In this document: positions 37,388 to 45,615 of the stretch, piece after piece
Layout: every line of letters begins with the position of its first letter
Numbering within the stretch: position 1 is the stretch's first letter
NCBI GenBank assembly: GCA_030748955.1
Contig: JASMKZ010000004.1
Span: 1 to 55,152 of the forward strand
Length of the DNA stretch: 55,152 bases
Reading direction: 5' to 3'
Source: Fidelibacterota bacterium
GTDB taxonomy: Bacteria; Fidelibacterota; Marinisomatia; SCGC-AAA003-L08; D37C17
Translations under genes and position numbers: made by a program
The notes under the pieces: generated by a model
Databases searched by the model: none
What the model was told of the DNA's origin: nothing
The model's input: the letters and a program-made list of their open reading frames with translations, nothing else

Positions 37388-38557
37388 TCATTTCTTTAAA
37401 ATAACTCCCGTTTCAACAGATAGAATGTGCGGAAGATGTACAGCGATTTGTCTCCAGCTATTCCCTTCATTGTCACTCATCCAGAGAGAGCCGGATGTTG
37501 TACCAAAGTATACACCGGCATCATTCATATTATCTGTCGTTAATCCTCGCCGTAGAACTGTAAACCAGGCATTTCGCATGGGCAGACCAATATCTTGCCG
37601 AAACCAATTGTTGCCACCATCATTTGAGCAGTAAAGTGCTGGTTGACCCTCAGGGCTTACTCGAGACCAGGCTTCATTGCCATCAATAGGGAATACCCAG
37701 AGGGTGTTTGGATCTGCAGGATGTACAGCAATTGGGAATCCAATATCTCCAATATCTGCAGGCATATTATCACCAATTCTGACCCATTTTTTATTGGGGC
37801 GGTCAATACGATAAATACCACAATGATTTTGTTGATATAATCGTCCAGGTTCAAAAGGGTGAAAAATTAAAGAGTGGGGGTCATGTCCGAATTTCGGTGA
37901 TCCCTTCAGATAGTCGGCTTTTAGTCCGCCATTTAATGGTTCCCATGTTTTTCCTTGATCCTCAGATTCAAAAATTCCACCGTATGACATCCCAATATAC
38001 ATATGGTTTTTATTCATTGGATCTATTAAAATGGAATGCAACTTAGGAATTTTTGGATATCCATCCGGACTGTTAGCTGTCCATTTTCTCCAATGTGGGT
38101 TACTGTTAAACCCTGCCACGGAGTTCCAGGTGTCACCTTCATCTTCTGACCTGAATAACCCCTGAGGTGAAGTACCGGCATACCATACCTTACCCTCATT
38201 ATCATGCCCAGGAGCAAGATAATAGATATGATCTACTTTCCGTTTAAGTTTGTCCTTTGGAAATGCCGGTGGTTTTGTAGCTGGATTCCAAGTCTTACCA
38301 AAATCTTTTGACCGAAAAATGGTCGCCTCTGATTGGCGGGATTGAACCGATGCCAAGAGGGTTTTGTTATCTCGATGATCCAAAACCAAATGATGCACAA
38401 TTGATCCTAAAAAATGAGGACCATTTACATCCCAATGGCGTCTATCACTGTCAGAGTAATACAGAAATGCACCTTTTTCAGTGGCAACAAGAAGTATCAG
38501 TTCAGATATTTCATCCCGTACAAAGACTATTGCTTGTTTTTCTTCCGCCATTACCAT
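37388..38557 (-). CDS. Asp-box (BNR/sortilin-like) beta-propeller protein
   Basis: 389 residues, ATG start with GGGAG seven bases ahead. At least five Asp-box motifs are visible (SKDFGKTW, SEDEGDTW, SEDQGKTW, SNDGGNNW, SDNEGNSW), spaced as blades of a propeller of the exo-sialidase/sortilin kind. No signal peptide, so a cytoplasmic location is likely, which is uncommon for this fold. Catalytic sialidase residues (FRIP motif) are not seen, so enzyme activity is doubtful. Function unknown. Confidence 0.78.
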   Translation of the reverse strand: MVMAEEKQAIVFVRDEISELILLVATEKGAFLYYSDSDRRHWDVNGPHFLGSIVHHLVLDHRDNKTLLASVQSRQSEATIFRSKDFGKTWNPATKPPAFPKDKLKRKVDHIYYLAPGHDNEGKVWYAGTSPQGLFRSEDEGDTWNSVAGFNSNPHWRKWTANSPDGYPKIPKLHSILIDPMNKNHMYIGMSYGGIFESEDQGKTWEPLNGGLKADYLKGSPKFGHDPHSLIFHPFEPGRLYQQNHCGIYRIDRPNKKWVRIGDNMPADIGDIGFPIAVHPADPNTLWVFPIDGNEAWSRVSPEGQPALYCSNDGGNNWFRQDIGLPMRNAWFTVLRRGLTTDNMNDAGVYFGTTSGSLWMSDNEGNSWRQIAVHLPHILSVETGVILKK

Positions 38558-38765
38558 GGATTTACTCCCAAATTAATCTATGAATATAAAAACAACCTAA
38601 TGGAAGGAAAAAGAGATATGGAAAGGAAAAATGAGAAAGGAGATAGCTATGCATAATTGTGAAATCAAAATTCTACTTTGAAATTGGACGAATGCTTTAA
38701 ATATTAATAGTACTCCCGCAAATTGAAGAGCATTCTTAATTCTAAAATCTTATATCTTCAACAAA

Positions 38766-39332
38766 TTACCCCAGCGACCGTCTATAATACTCAAAAGGGG
38801 TTTTTAGTCCATACCAATGAGGAAAAACTTTTACAATTTCAGTCTTTCCAGGAAATCGTTTAGATATTCCCTGCTCAACGTGACCTGTTATATAATTATA
38901 CTTCTGTTTTTTTGCCCAGTTTATATAAATCCGTTTTAAGGTTTTACCATATCCGCCTTTTCCTCTGTACTTACTACTGACAACAAATGCATAGGTGTAA
39001 AGTGTATCCTTCTTTCCTAAATTAACATCAAAATGTGACCAGCTTTCCTGTTTAAAATATTCCAGAGGTACGCCAATAATATAGCCAATTATTTCACTCT
39101 TTAATCGTGCAATGAATGGTAGCGTCTCCGAATTGAAATATTTTGGGATATTGGTTTTTGTGAGCAGAGCTTGAGAACCAAACCTATCAGCCATGCAATG
39201 GGAAATATCTATTAGTCCGGGGATATCATCTTTTCCTACTTTTTTAACCAATTCTATCCGAAAGTTGAATGCGCTTGCAGCAATCACTTTAACTTCCGAT
39301 TTTTCATCCATTTTTAGTAAAAGTTGTTCCAT
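38766..39332 (-). CDS. GNAT-family N-acetyltransferase-like protein
   Basis: 188 residues. The C-terminal half follows the GNAT layout: VVSSKYRGKGGYGKTLKRIYINWA matches the acetyl-CoA binding motif (RGKG-x-GK), and a strand-helix region before it (IARLKSEIIGYIIG) matches motif D. The end, HWYGLKTPFEYYRRSL, is typical of family ends. Substrate unknown. The 208 bases before the preceding gene hold only a purine-rich stretch and nothing recognisable. Confidence 0.72.
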   Translation of the reverse strand: MEQLLLKMDEKSEVKVIAASAFNFRIELVKKVGKDDIPGLIDISHCMADRFGSQALLTKTNIPKYFNSETLPFIARLKSEIIGYIIGVPLEYFKQESWSHFDVNLGKKDTLYTYAFVVSSKYRGKGGYGKTLKRIYINWAKKQKYNYITGHVEQGISKRFPGKTEIVKVFPHWYGLKTPFEYYRRSLG

Positions 39333-39434
39333 GGGGGAAAAGTAATTTAGATGGTGAATTGATTTAATACAAACTGCAAATTCATAGTTATCAGCATTTT
39401 TTATTCATGTGGAAACACCTTTATATTTAATGCT

Positions 39435-40253
39435 ATGGCAATATCCTTTACTCAACGATTAGAAACTGTCTGCAGAGATAAAAATAACTCACTTTGCATT
39501 GGACTAGACATTGATCCGGACAAATTTCCATTTAAACTTGATACTTCACTTTCAGGTATGGAATCCTTTGGCAAAGATATCATTGATGGTACCATAGCTT
39601 TTTGTCCGGTGTATAAACCTAATTTTGCTTTTTTTGAACGATTCGGTTCACAAGGGTTTGCATTGCTGGAAAGGTTGGTAGCTCATATTAATGGAAGAGC
39701 CATTGTTATTGCCGATGCTAAGCGAGGTGATATTGGAAATACATCTCGTCAATATGCATCTGCAATTCTAGATGGAATGGGATGTGACGCCATAACTATT
39801 TCCCCTTATATGGGAAGAGATGCAATAAAACCATTTATTGAAAATACTGCAAAGGGGGTTTTTATATTGGCAGTAACTTCAAATTCCAGTGCCAGTGAAA
39901 TTCAAGAGCATGAGAATCAATCAAACCCTTTGTATAAAAAGGTAATTCAAATTGCTATGGAATTAAATACGAATGAAAATATTGGTTTGGTTGTTGGGGC
40001 AACAAAAACCGAAGTGATGCAAGAGGCAAGGGAATTGTCAAATGGAATGCCTTGGCTTATTCCCGGTGTTGGAACTCAAGGAGGTGATTTGGAGACTGCG
40101 TTAAAAATTGCACATAAAAATGGAATAGGTATTATCAATGTATCACGGGGAATTTTGTATGCCGGCGATGGCAGCCTCAATGATGTTGTTCAATCCGCAA
40201 AAAATTATACTGAAAAAATACGGAGTATGGTATGGAACCCAATAAGTTGCTGA
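39435..40253 (+). CDS. pyrF: Orotidine 5'-phosphate decarboxylase (type 2)
   Basis: 272 residues with IGLDIDPDKFP at the start and the catalytic DAKRGDIGNT (Asp94, Lys96, Asp99). VTSNSSASEIQ and VVGATKTEVM follow the type 2 (longer) OMP decarboxylase form. It makes UMP from OMP. It overlaps pyrE by 22 bases and a TATATTTAAT sequence lies just upstream of the ATG. Confidence 0.94.
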   Translation: MAISFTQRLETVCRDKNNSLCIGLDIDPDKFPFKLDTSLSGMESFGKDIIDGTIAFCPVYKPNFAFFERFGSQGFALLERLVAHINGRAIVIADAKRGDIGNTSRQYASAILDGMGCDAITISPYMGRDAIKPFIENTAKGVFILAVTSNSSASEIQEHENQSNPLYKKVIQIAMELNTNENIGLVVGATKTEVMQEARELSNGMPWLIPGVGTQGGDLETALKIAHKNGIGIINVSRGILYAGDGSLNDVVQSAKNYTEKIRSMVWNPISC

Positions 40254-40819
40254 CTCTATTACAAGAAACGGGCGCTATGTTGGATGGCCATTTTCTGTTA
40301 ACGTCAGGCAGGCATAGTAATGTGTATATAGAAAAATTTCGGGTTCTGGAACATCCTCGTGCACTGGATGATGTCTGCAGAGCAATGGCAGAAACCGTAG
40401 AGAATCAAAATGTAGAATTGGTTCTTGGAGCCGCCATTGGAGGGATTCTTATTGCCGGAGGAGTAGGTAGGCATTTGGGTGTTAAACATATTTTTTCAGA
40501 GCGGGTGGATGGTAAAATGGAACTTCGTCGTGGATTCTCCATTATAAAAGGACAGAGGATAATCATCGTGGAGGACATTATTACCACAGGGGGGTCAGTT
40601 TTTGAACTGATTCAATTGGTGAAGGACTACGAAGCAGAAATTATTCATGTAGTGAATTTAGTGGATCGCAGTTCAGGGGGAGTCAATTTTGAAGTTCCCG
40701 CAACTGCCCTTCTAACGATACCTTCTGAAAGTTGGGAACCTGAAGATTGTCCACTATGTCAACAAGGGATAGCCATCACCCAAAGAGGGCGAACAGGCAA
40801 AAAAATGGAAACAGTATGA
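40232..40819 (+). CDS. pyrE: Orotate phosphoribosyltransferase
   Basis: 195 residues with the PRPP-binding motif IIVEDIITTGGSVFE (111-125) and the flexible loop SERVDGKMELRRGF. The C-terminus carries CPLCQQG, a feature of the shorter thermophile/Thermus-type OPRT. It makes OMP from orotate and PRPP, the step before pyrF, so the overlapping gene pair forms a UMP unit. Confidence 0.94.
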   Translation: MEPNKLLTLLQETGAMLDGHFLLTSGRHSNVYIEKFRVLEHPRALDDVCRAMAETVENQNVELVLGAAIGGILIAGGVGRHLGVKHIFSERVDGKMELRRGFSIIKGQRIIIVEDIITTGGSVFELIQLVKDYEAEIIHVVNLVDRSSGGVNFEVPATALLTIPSESWEPEDCPLCQQGIAITQRGRTGKKMETV

Positions 40820-41739
40820 AAAAAATAATACTAATTATTATTGTGGGATTTTTAGTGGGTGAAGCCAATTCTGATTCCCTGAAGATGGATGGTGAAAAAC
40901 CGAAAATTCCTGTTGGTTTTGATCTATCTAAGGGATTTAATATCCCAGGAATCATTCCGAAGAATCTTAATTCTGGAACGAGAACTTTTCTATTTCCTCA
41001 TGAGATTCAAGTCATAAAAGAGACTGCAAAAAATTTTAATCCGGAACCTGTTACTGAAGATGACATTGTCATTATGGAAACAAACCGTGGCACAATGAAA
41101 TTAAAGCTTTTTCCAAATGCTGCACCGAATCATTGTAAAAATTTTAAAAAGCTAGCAAACAGCGGGTTTTATGATAAAACAAAATTTCATAGAATTATTC
41201 CTGGTTTTATGATTCAGGGGGGTGACATCAATTCTCGAGATAATGATGGGAAAAATGATGGTCACGGTGGACCCGGGTGGACGATAGATGCAGAGTTTAA
41301 TGACATACCTCATAAACGGGGTATATTGTCCATGGCTCGATCTTCAGACCCTAATTCCGCTGGAAGTCAATTTTTTATCTGTGTTGCAGATGCACCGCAC
41401 CTTAATGGAAAATATACTGTTTTTGGAGAAGTAATCGATAAAGTACATATAGTTGATCATATTGTCAATACACCAACCGAAAATAGTCAGGCTATCATGA
41501 TGAGTAAAGAAAGTATTCCTGATGGAGAGGATCCAGATGATTGGATCACCTTAAAAGATCCCAAAACGAAAAGGAAATTATATTCAAAAATTCCTAAAAA
41601 TATGAGAAAAACTGATTATGAATATGATATGAGAAATAAAATTAAATCTGATAAACCAGCAATTCAAGTTATTATTGAAAAAGTAAGAGTGGTAAATAGT
41701 ACAACGGAAAATAAAGAAACAGGACCTGTTACAGAATAA
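40816..41739 (+). CDS. Secreted cyclophilin-type peptidyl-prolyl isomerase
   Basis: About 307 residues from the ATG at 40816, which overlaps the pyrE stop as ATGA and starts a proper signal peptide (KKIILIIIVGFLVG). An in-frame start 69 bases upstream would add a charged segment within pyrE and is rejected. The cyclophilin domain shows FHRIIPGFMIQGGD, GSQFFICVADAPHLNGKYTVFG and the active arginine in FHRI. It catalyses proline isomerisation during folding of exported proteins. It precedes disulfide genes. Confidence 0.88.
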   Translation: MKKIILIIIVGFLVGEANSDSLKMDGEKPKIPVGFDLSKGFNIPGIIPKNLNSGTRTFLFPHEIQVIKETAKNFNPEPVTEDDIVIMETNRGTMKLKLFPNAAPNHCKNFKKLANSGFYDKTKFHRIIPGFMIQGGDINSRDNDGKNDGHGGPGWTIDAEFNDIPHKRGILSMARSSDPNSAGSQFFICVADAPHLNGKYTVFGEVIDKVHIVDHIVNTPTENSQAIMMSKESIPDGEDPDDWITLKDPKTKRKLYSKIPKNMRKTDYEYDMRNKIKSDKPAIQVIIEKVRVVNSTTENKETGPVTE

Positions 41740-43652
41740 TGTCTTCCAAAACAATTAAAATTGGACTAGTTCGTAAATTAATGTTAATAGGTTTCTTTTT
41801 AGGGACTTTTATAAACGGGCAGAACGATTTTGAAAATGCTGTTAAATACAGCCTGAATTTAGATAGAGATGAGGTTCACAGCGGGGAAGTAGTAACACTT
41901 TCTGCAAAGCTAAAAATAGCAAAAGATTTCTATGTTTATTCTACCCATCCGGAGAAAAGTTTAAGCCCGTCATATATTGAATGGGAAGACAGCAGTTTTT
42001 TCAGTAATGTGGGAATTTTGCAAGAGCCTTCCTCAAAAACCAAATACGACCCCATGTTTAAAATGGATATAGGGTATCATACTTCTCAAGTGCAGTTTAG
42101 ACAGGATTTAAAAATAAATGAAGATGTTAAACCCGGTCTCTACCCATTAAACGGCACCTTTGTTTATCAGGCCTGTGACCCAACAAAATGCATCCCTCAT
42201 TGGGATGACTTCACAGTGAGACTAACGGTTATGAAAGGGGAGGCTGATACAAAATATATTACCTCAGTTCAATCTGAATTCGAAAATATTGAAGGAAAAA
42301 CGGATGCAGAATCAATTACAAATGATGAGTTAGATTCTATTATTCAAGAAGGGTTGTTCTCATTTATTCTGTTTGCATTAAGTATGGGATTCTTGGCCTT
42401 GCTCACGCCCTGTGTATTTCCTATGATTCCTATAACCGTGTCATTTTTTACAAAAGCAGGTGAAAAGGAAGACTCCTCGCCATTATTTTCAGCTCTGGTT
42501 TATACTATTGGCATAATTGTTATATTCACCAGCTTAGGATTGATTCTGGCCCTCACATTGGGAGCTGCAGGTGCAAATCAGCTGGCATCCAATCCCTGGG
42601 TAAATATATTTATAGCGGCTTTATTTATTTACTTTGCCTTCAGCCTGTTTGGCCATTATGAAATTCAACTGCCATCTGCAATTCGTCAATTCAGCAGCCA
42701 GCAGGAGCAAAAAGGAGGTGTTCTTGGAATTCTATTTATGGCACTTACTTTTACGCTCACATCTTTTACCTGTACTGTCCAATTTGTGGGTCTGTTACTA
42801 GTAGCTGCCAGCCAGGGAGATTATTTATGGCCGATTTTGGGCATGGTCGTATTTTCCACCGCATTTGCATTTCCGTTCTTTTTTCTGGCACTGTTCCCCC
42901 AATATCTTGCCAAATTGCCTAAGTCGGGAGGGTGGCTGAATTCTGTAAAAGTAACCATGGGATTTTTGGAACTGGGTGCTGCCATGAAGTTTATTAGTAA
43001 TGCAGACCTGGTATGGCAGTGGGGGATATTTACAAAGCAGGTGGTTTTAGCTGTTTGGGTTATCATTTCAATCATGATGGGTTTCTATCTTCTTGGTAAA
43101 ATTAAGCTGCCACACGATTCAGATATTTCATTTGTTGGTGTTCCAAGATTGGTGCTTAGTATTGTATTTATGAGTTTTGGGCTATATTTGACAGGGGGTC
43201 TTTTTGGACAACCCTTACATGGACTAATTGATTCATACCTCCCGCCAGTTATAGATGCCAGTCGTCAAAATATTTTGTCAGAATCTGGGGAAAAACATAT
43301 AGTCTGGCTAGACAATCTCCCCGAAGCTTTAGAAGTTGCAAAGGTTGAGAAAAAACCAGTTTTCATTGATTTTACCGGATATACCTGTACTAATTGCCGT
43401 TGGATGGAAACCAATGTTTTTGAAGAACCAGAGGTTCAAAAATTGTTTAATGAATTTGTTATGCTAAGGCTTTATACTGATGGTGGAGAAAATTATCGTG
43501 AAAATCAAAAAATGGAAATCTCCCGATTTGGTACTGCGGCCCTTCCATTTTATGTGGTGTTAAGCCCGGATGACGAAGAGATATCTCGATTTCCGGGTAT
43601 GGATCCGGATGCAAGTAAATTTGTAGACTTTCTTGAAAAGTCACTTAATTGA
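41739..43652 (+). CDS. dsbD: Thiol:disulfide interchange protein DsbD
   Basis: 637 residues with the full three-domain layout: signal peptide; N-terminal Ig-like domain with the Cys146/Cys151 pair (QACDPTKC); eight-helix membrane domain with Cys225 (TPCVFPMIP) and Cys345 (FTCTVQFVG); C-terminal thioredoxin domain with CTNC (Cys550-Cys553). It carries electrons from cytoplasmic thioredoxin to periplasmic partners, here probably the TlpA-like protein encoded next. Start overlaps the cyclophilin stop by one base. Confidence 0.93.
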   Translation: MSSKTIKIGLVRKLMLIGFFLGTFINGQNDFENAVKYSLNLDRDEVHSGEVVTLSAKLKIAKDFYVYSTHPEKSLSPSYIEWEDSSFFSNVGILQEPSSKTKYDPMFKMDIGYHTSQVQFRQDLKINEDVKPGLYPLNGTFVYQACDPTKCIPHWDDFTVRLTVMKGEADTKYITSVQSEFENIEGKTDAESITNDELDSIIQEGLFSFILFALSMGFLALLTPCVFPMIPITVSFFTKAGEKEDSSPLFSALVYTIGIIVIFTSLGLILALTLGAAGANQLASNPWVNIFIAALFIYFAFSLFGHYEIQLPSAIRQFSSQQEQKGGVLGILFMALTFTLTSFTCTVQFVGLLLVAASQGDYLWPILGMVVFSTAFAFPFFFLALFPQYLAKLPKSGGWLNSVKVTMGFLELGAAMKFISNADLVWQWGIFTKQVVLAVWVIISIMMGFYLLGKIKLPHDSDISFVGVPRLVLSIVFMSFGLYLTGGLFGQPLHGLIDSYLPPVIDASRQNILSESGEKHIVWLDNLPEALEVAKVEKKPVFIDFTGYTCTNCRWMETNVFEEPEVQKLFNEFVMLRLYTDGGENYRENQKMEISRFGTAALPFYVVLSPDDEEISRFPGMDPDASKFVDFLEKSLN

Positions 43653-43674
43653 ATAAATTTGAAAGGTAATTCGT

Positions 43675-44277
43675 TTGAAAAATAAATTGATAAAATTCGT
43701 TATAGTTGGATTCATAGGTGCTCTGGGATATTTTCTACTATTCTCTCAAGAGATTAAGTTTAGTTCATCTCAAAAGGAAGCTTTAAACAAAGTGCTGGAT
43801 GATATTAATAAAGCCCCGGATTTTACGCTTAAGGCTATGAATGACAGTGTGTATACTCTCAGCAAATTAAATGGGAAAGTGGTTCTTATTAATTTCTGGG
43901 CAACCTGGTGTGGCCCCTGTAGAATGGAAATTCCAGAGTTTAATGAAATGCATAAAAATTATCATGAAAAAGGCTTAGAAATTCTGGGAATATCTGTTTC
44001 TGATAATAAAAAGCAGCTTAATAATTTTGCAAAATCATTTACTGTTGACTATCCTCTCCTTTATGGAGGTACACGGGAAATGAATAAAATTATGAGAGAT
44101 TATGGTGGTGTGAATGCAGTTCCATCCTCATTTTTAGTGGGTAAAGATGGAATCATTGTGTGGTCCTACCCTGGTGCAATCTTGAAAAATTATGATCCCC
44201 AAACATTTGCCGCATTGGTATATGAAATTGAAAAAGAGCTGAAAAAAGGGGAAGTTAGAAATCCTGTAGATGAATAG
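43675..44277 (+). CDS. TlpA/ResA-like membrane-anchored thioredoxin
   Basis: 200 residues from a TTG start. The N-terminal helix (about 8-24) anchors a thioredoxin domain with active site WCGPC (Cys79, Cys82) and the TlpA-type stretch INFWATWCGPCRMEIPEF. It should reduce disulfides in extracytoplasmic proteins with electrons from DsbD. Located 22 bases downstream of dsbD. Confidence 0.88.
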   Translation: MKNKLIKFVIVGFIGALGYFLLFSQEIKFSSSQKEALNKVLDDINKAPDFTLKAMNDSVYTLSKLNGKVVLINFWATWCGPCRMEIPEFNEMHKNYHEKGLEILGISVSDNKKQLNNFAKSFTVDYPLLYGGTREMNKIMRDYGGVNAVPSSFLVGKDGIIVWSYPGAILKNYDPQTFAALVYEIEKELKKGEVRNPVDE

Positions 44278-44286
44278 TGATTCGTA

Positions 44287-45615
44287 TTGAGAGTTATTGT
44301 CCCCATAATATTTCTGCTTTTATTTTCTTGTTCAAATCACCCTGAACCTGGGTGGATCTCCAATCAACCACATGCTGAGAACTATTGGTTCGGTATAGGC
44401 AGTGTCGAAAAACCATATTATGGAAGTGATATTCGTGAGGAAGCCCGTAGTAAGGCGCTGAATGAAATTGCATCTCAAATTTCTGTAGATGTGTCTGCCT
44501 CATTTGAAAAGGTGATCACAGAGCATAATCTTTCTCTGGATGAGTTTGCAAAATCTATTGTCCAAACACGGGTTGATAATAATCTCCCTAATATTGAAAT
44601 AGTAGACTCTTATGAGAGTGAAAGCCGGTATTACCTGTTAGCAAAGCTTTCCCAAAGCATCTATTATGAAACCATTGAAAAAAAGCGCCGCAATGCAGTA
44701 AAAACCGCGTTAGGGCTTTTGGATAAAGCAGAGTCTGAATTTAATATTCAAGCCTTCAGTTTTTTAAGTGAGGCCATGAATGAAATTGCCCCGTATATGG
44801 ATGTCCATATTCAGGAAGAATATCCGGTGGGATCGGGCAAAATAGTCAACCTGTACAGCTATATCAAAGTACTGGCCAATACTTCTATCAATCGCTTTCG
44901 TTTAGTGCCGAATCAGGAGACTGTAGAAATGAAACTAGGTTTCAGCCGGGATATTCAATTAGGAATTAAGATAGTGGATGATAGCAGCGCTCCAATAGAA
45001 AATGTACCTGTGAATTGCTATATAGATGAAAATGAAAAAGATTCATTTGCACTATCAGATGCTGACGGACAGTGTATTTTCCCTGTTCCATCGATAACGG
45101 ATGATAAACCAATTCAGTATGTTAACTTTGAAGTGAATATGGATGAAATGATTGAAAGCACCCAATTGTTTGGTGTTTTACCCCAGATACAGGCTCAGTC
45201 AATCTTGAAAGTTATCCCCCCACAAATTTTCATCCAGATTTCAGAAAATAATCTGGGGGAAGCAACAGCCAACCCCTATATCCAGCCGGTGATTATGGAA
45301 TTTTTCTCTCAGCATTTTTCAGCCAATTTTGTAGATAATAATGATGCCGATTTAATCATCATCGGAACGGTTAATACCCGCTCTAATTCAGACACAGCAA
45401 ATGATTTTGGGATATACCAGGTGTTTGGAGATGTTACTATTACTATTTCGAATGGAGAAACAGGAGAGGAGATTCTTAAGAAGTCTTTTAATAAAGTCCA
45501 GGGAAGTGATTTTCAATCCAACACTGAAGCTGCCAACCAGTCATTAAAAAAAATGTCTGAGAAAATAACGGAAGATTTTTTGCCGGGAATAATTGAATTA
45601 ATTAAGGGAAAATAA
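44287..45615 (+). CDS. LPP20-family lipoprotein
   Basis: 442 residues from a TTG start. The lipobox ends at Cys15 (LLFSC). The first half has the LPP20 signature: PGWISNQP, then YWFGIGSV, then REEARSKALNEIASQISVDV. A beta-rich second half contains an Ig/carboxypeptidase-like segment (PIENVPVNCYIDENEKDSF). LPP20 proteins include FlgP of the Vibrio/Campylobacter flagellar outer-membrane disk. No flagellar genes are in this window. It overlaps the CsgG-like gene by one base and the two probably act together. Confidence 0.75.
   Translation: MRVIVPIIFLLLFSCSNHPEPGWISNQPHAENYWFGIGSVEKPYYGSDIREEARSKALNEIASQISVDVSASFEKVITEHNLSLDEFAKSIVQTRVDNNLPNIEIVDSYESESRYYLLAKLSQSIYYETIEKKRRNAVKTALGLLDKAESEFNIQAFSFLSEAMNEIAPYMDVHIQEEYPVGSGKIVNLYSYIKVLANTSINRFRLVPNQETVEMKLGFSRDIQLGIKIVDDSSAPIENVPVNCYIDENEKDSFALSDADGQCIFPVPSITDDKPIQYVNFEVNMDEMIESTQLFGVLPQIQAQSILKVIPPQIFIQISENNLGEATANPYIQPVIMEFFSQHFSANFVDNNDADLIIIGTVNTRSNSDTANDFGIYQVFGDVTITISNGETGEEILKKSFNKVQGSDFQSNTEAANQSLKKMSEKITEDFLPGIIELIKGK

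Noticed and set aside
37388-38557. Sialidase enzyme
   Set aside because: Asp boxes are present but the FRIP motif, the catalytic arginine triad and a signal peptide are not seen.
38558-38765. Small gene or RNA in the purine-rich gap between the propeller and GNAT genes
   Set aside because: Only short frames with low-complexity Lys/Glu content and no hairpin with T-run; nothing supportable.
40747-40815. 23-residue extension of the cyclophilin gene
   Set aside because: It is basic and polar, lies within pyrE and would hide the signal peptide; the ATGA overlap start is better.
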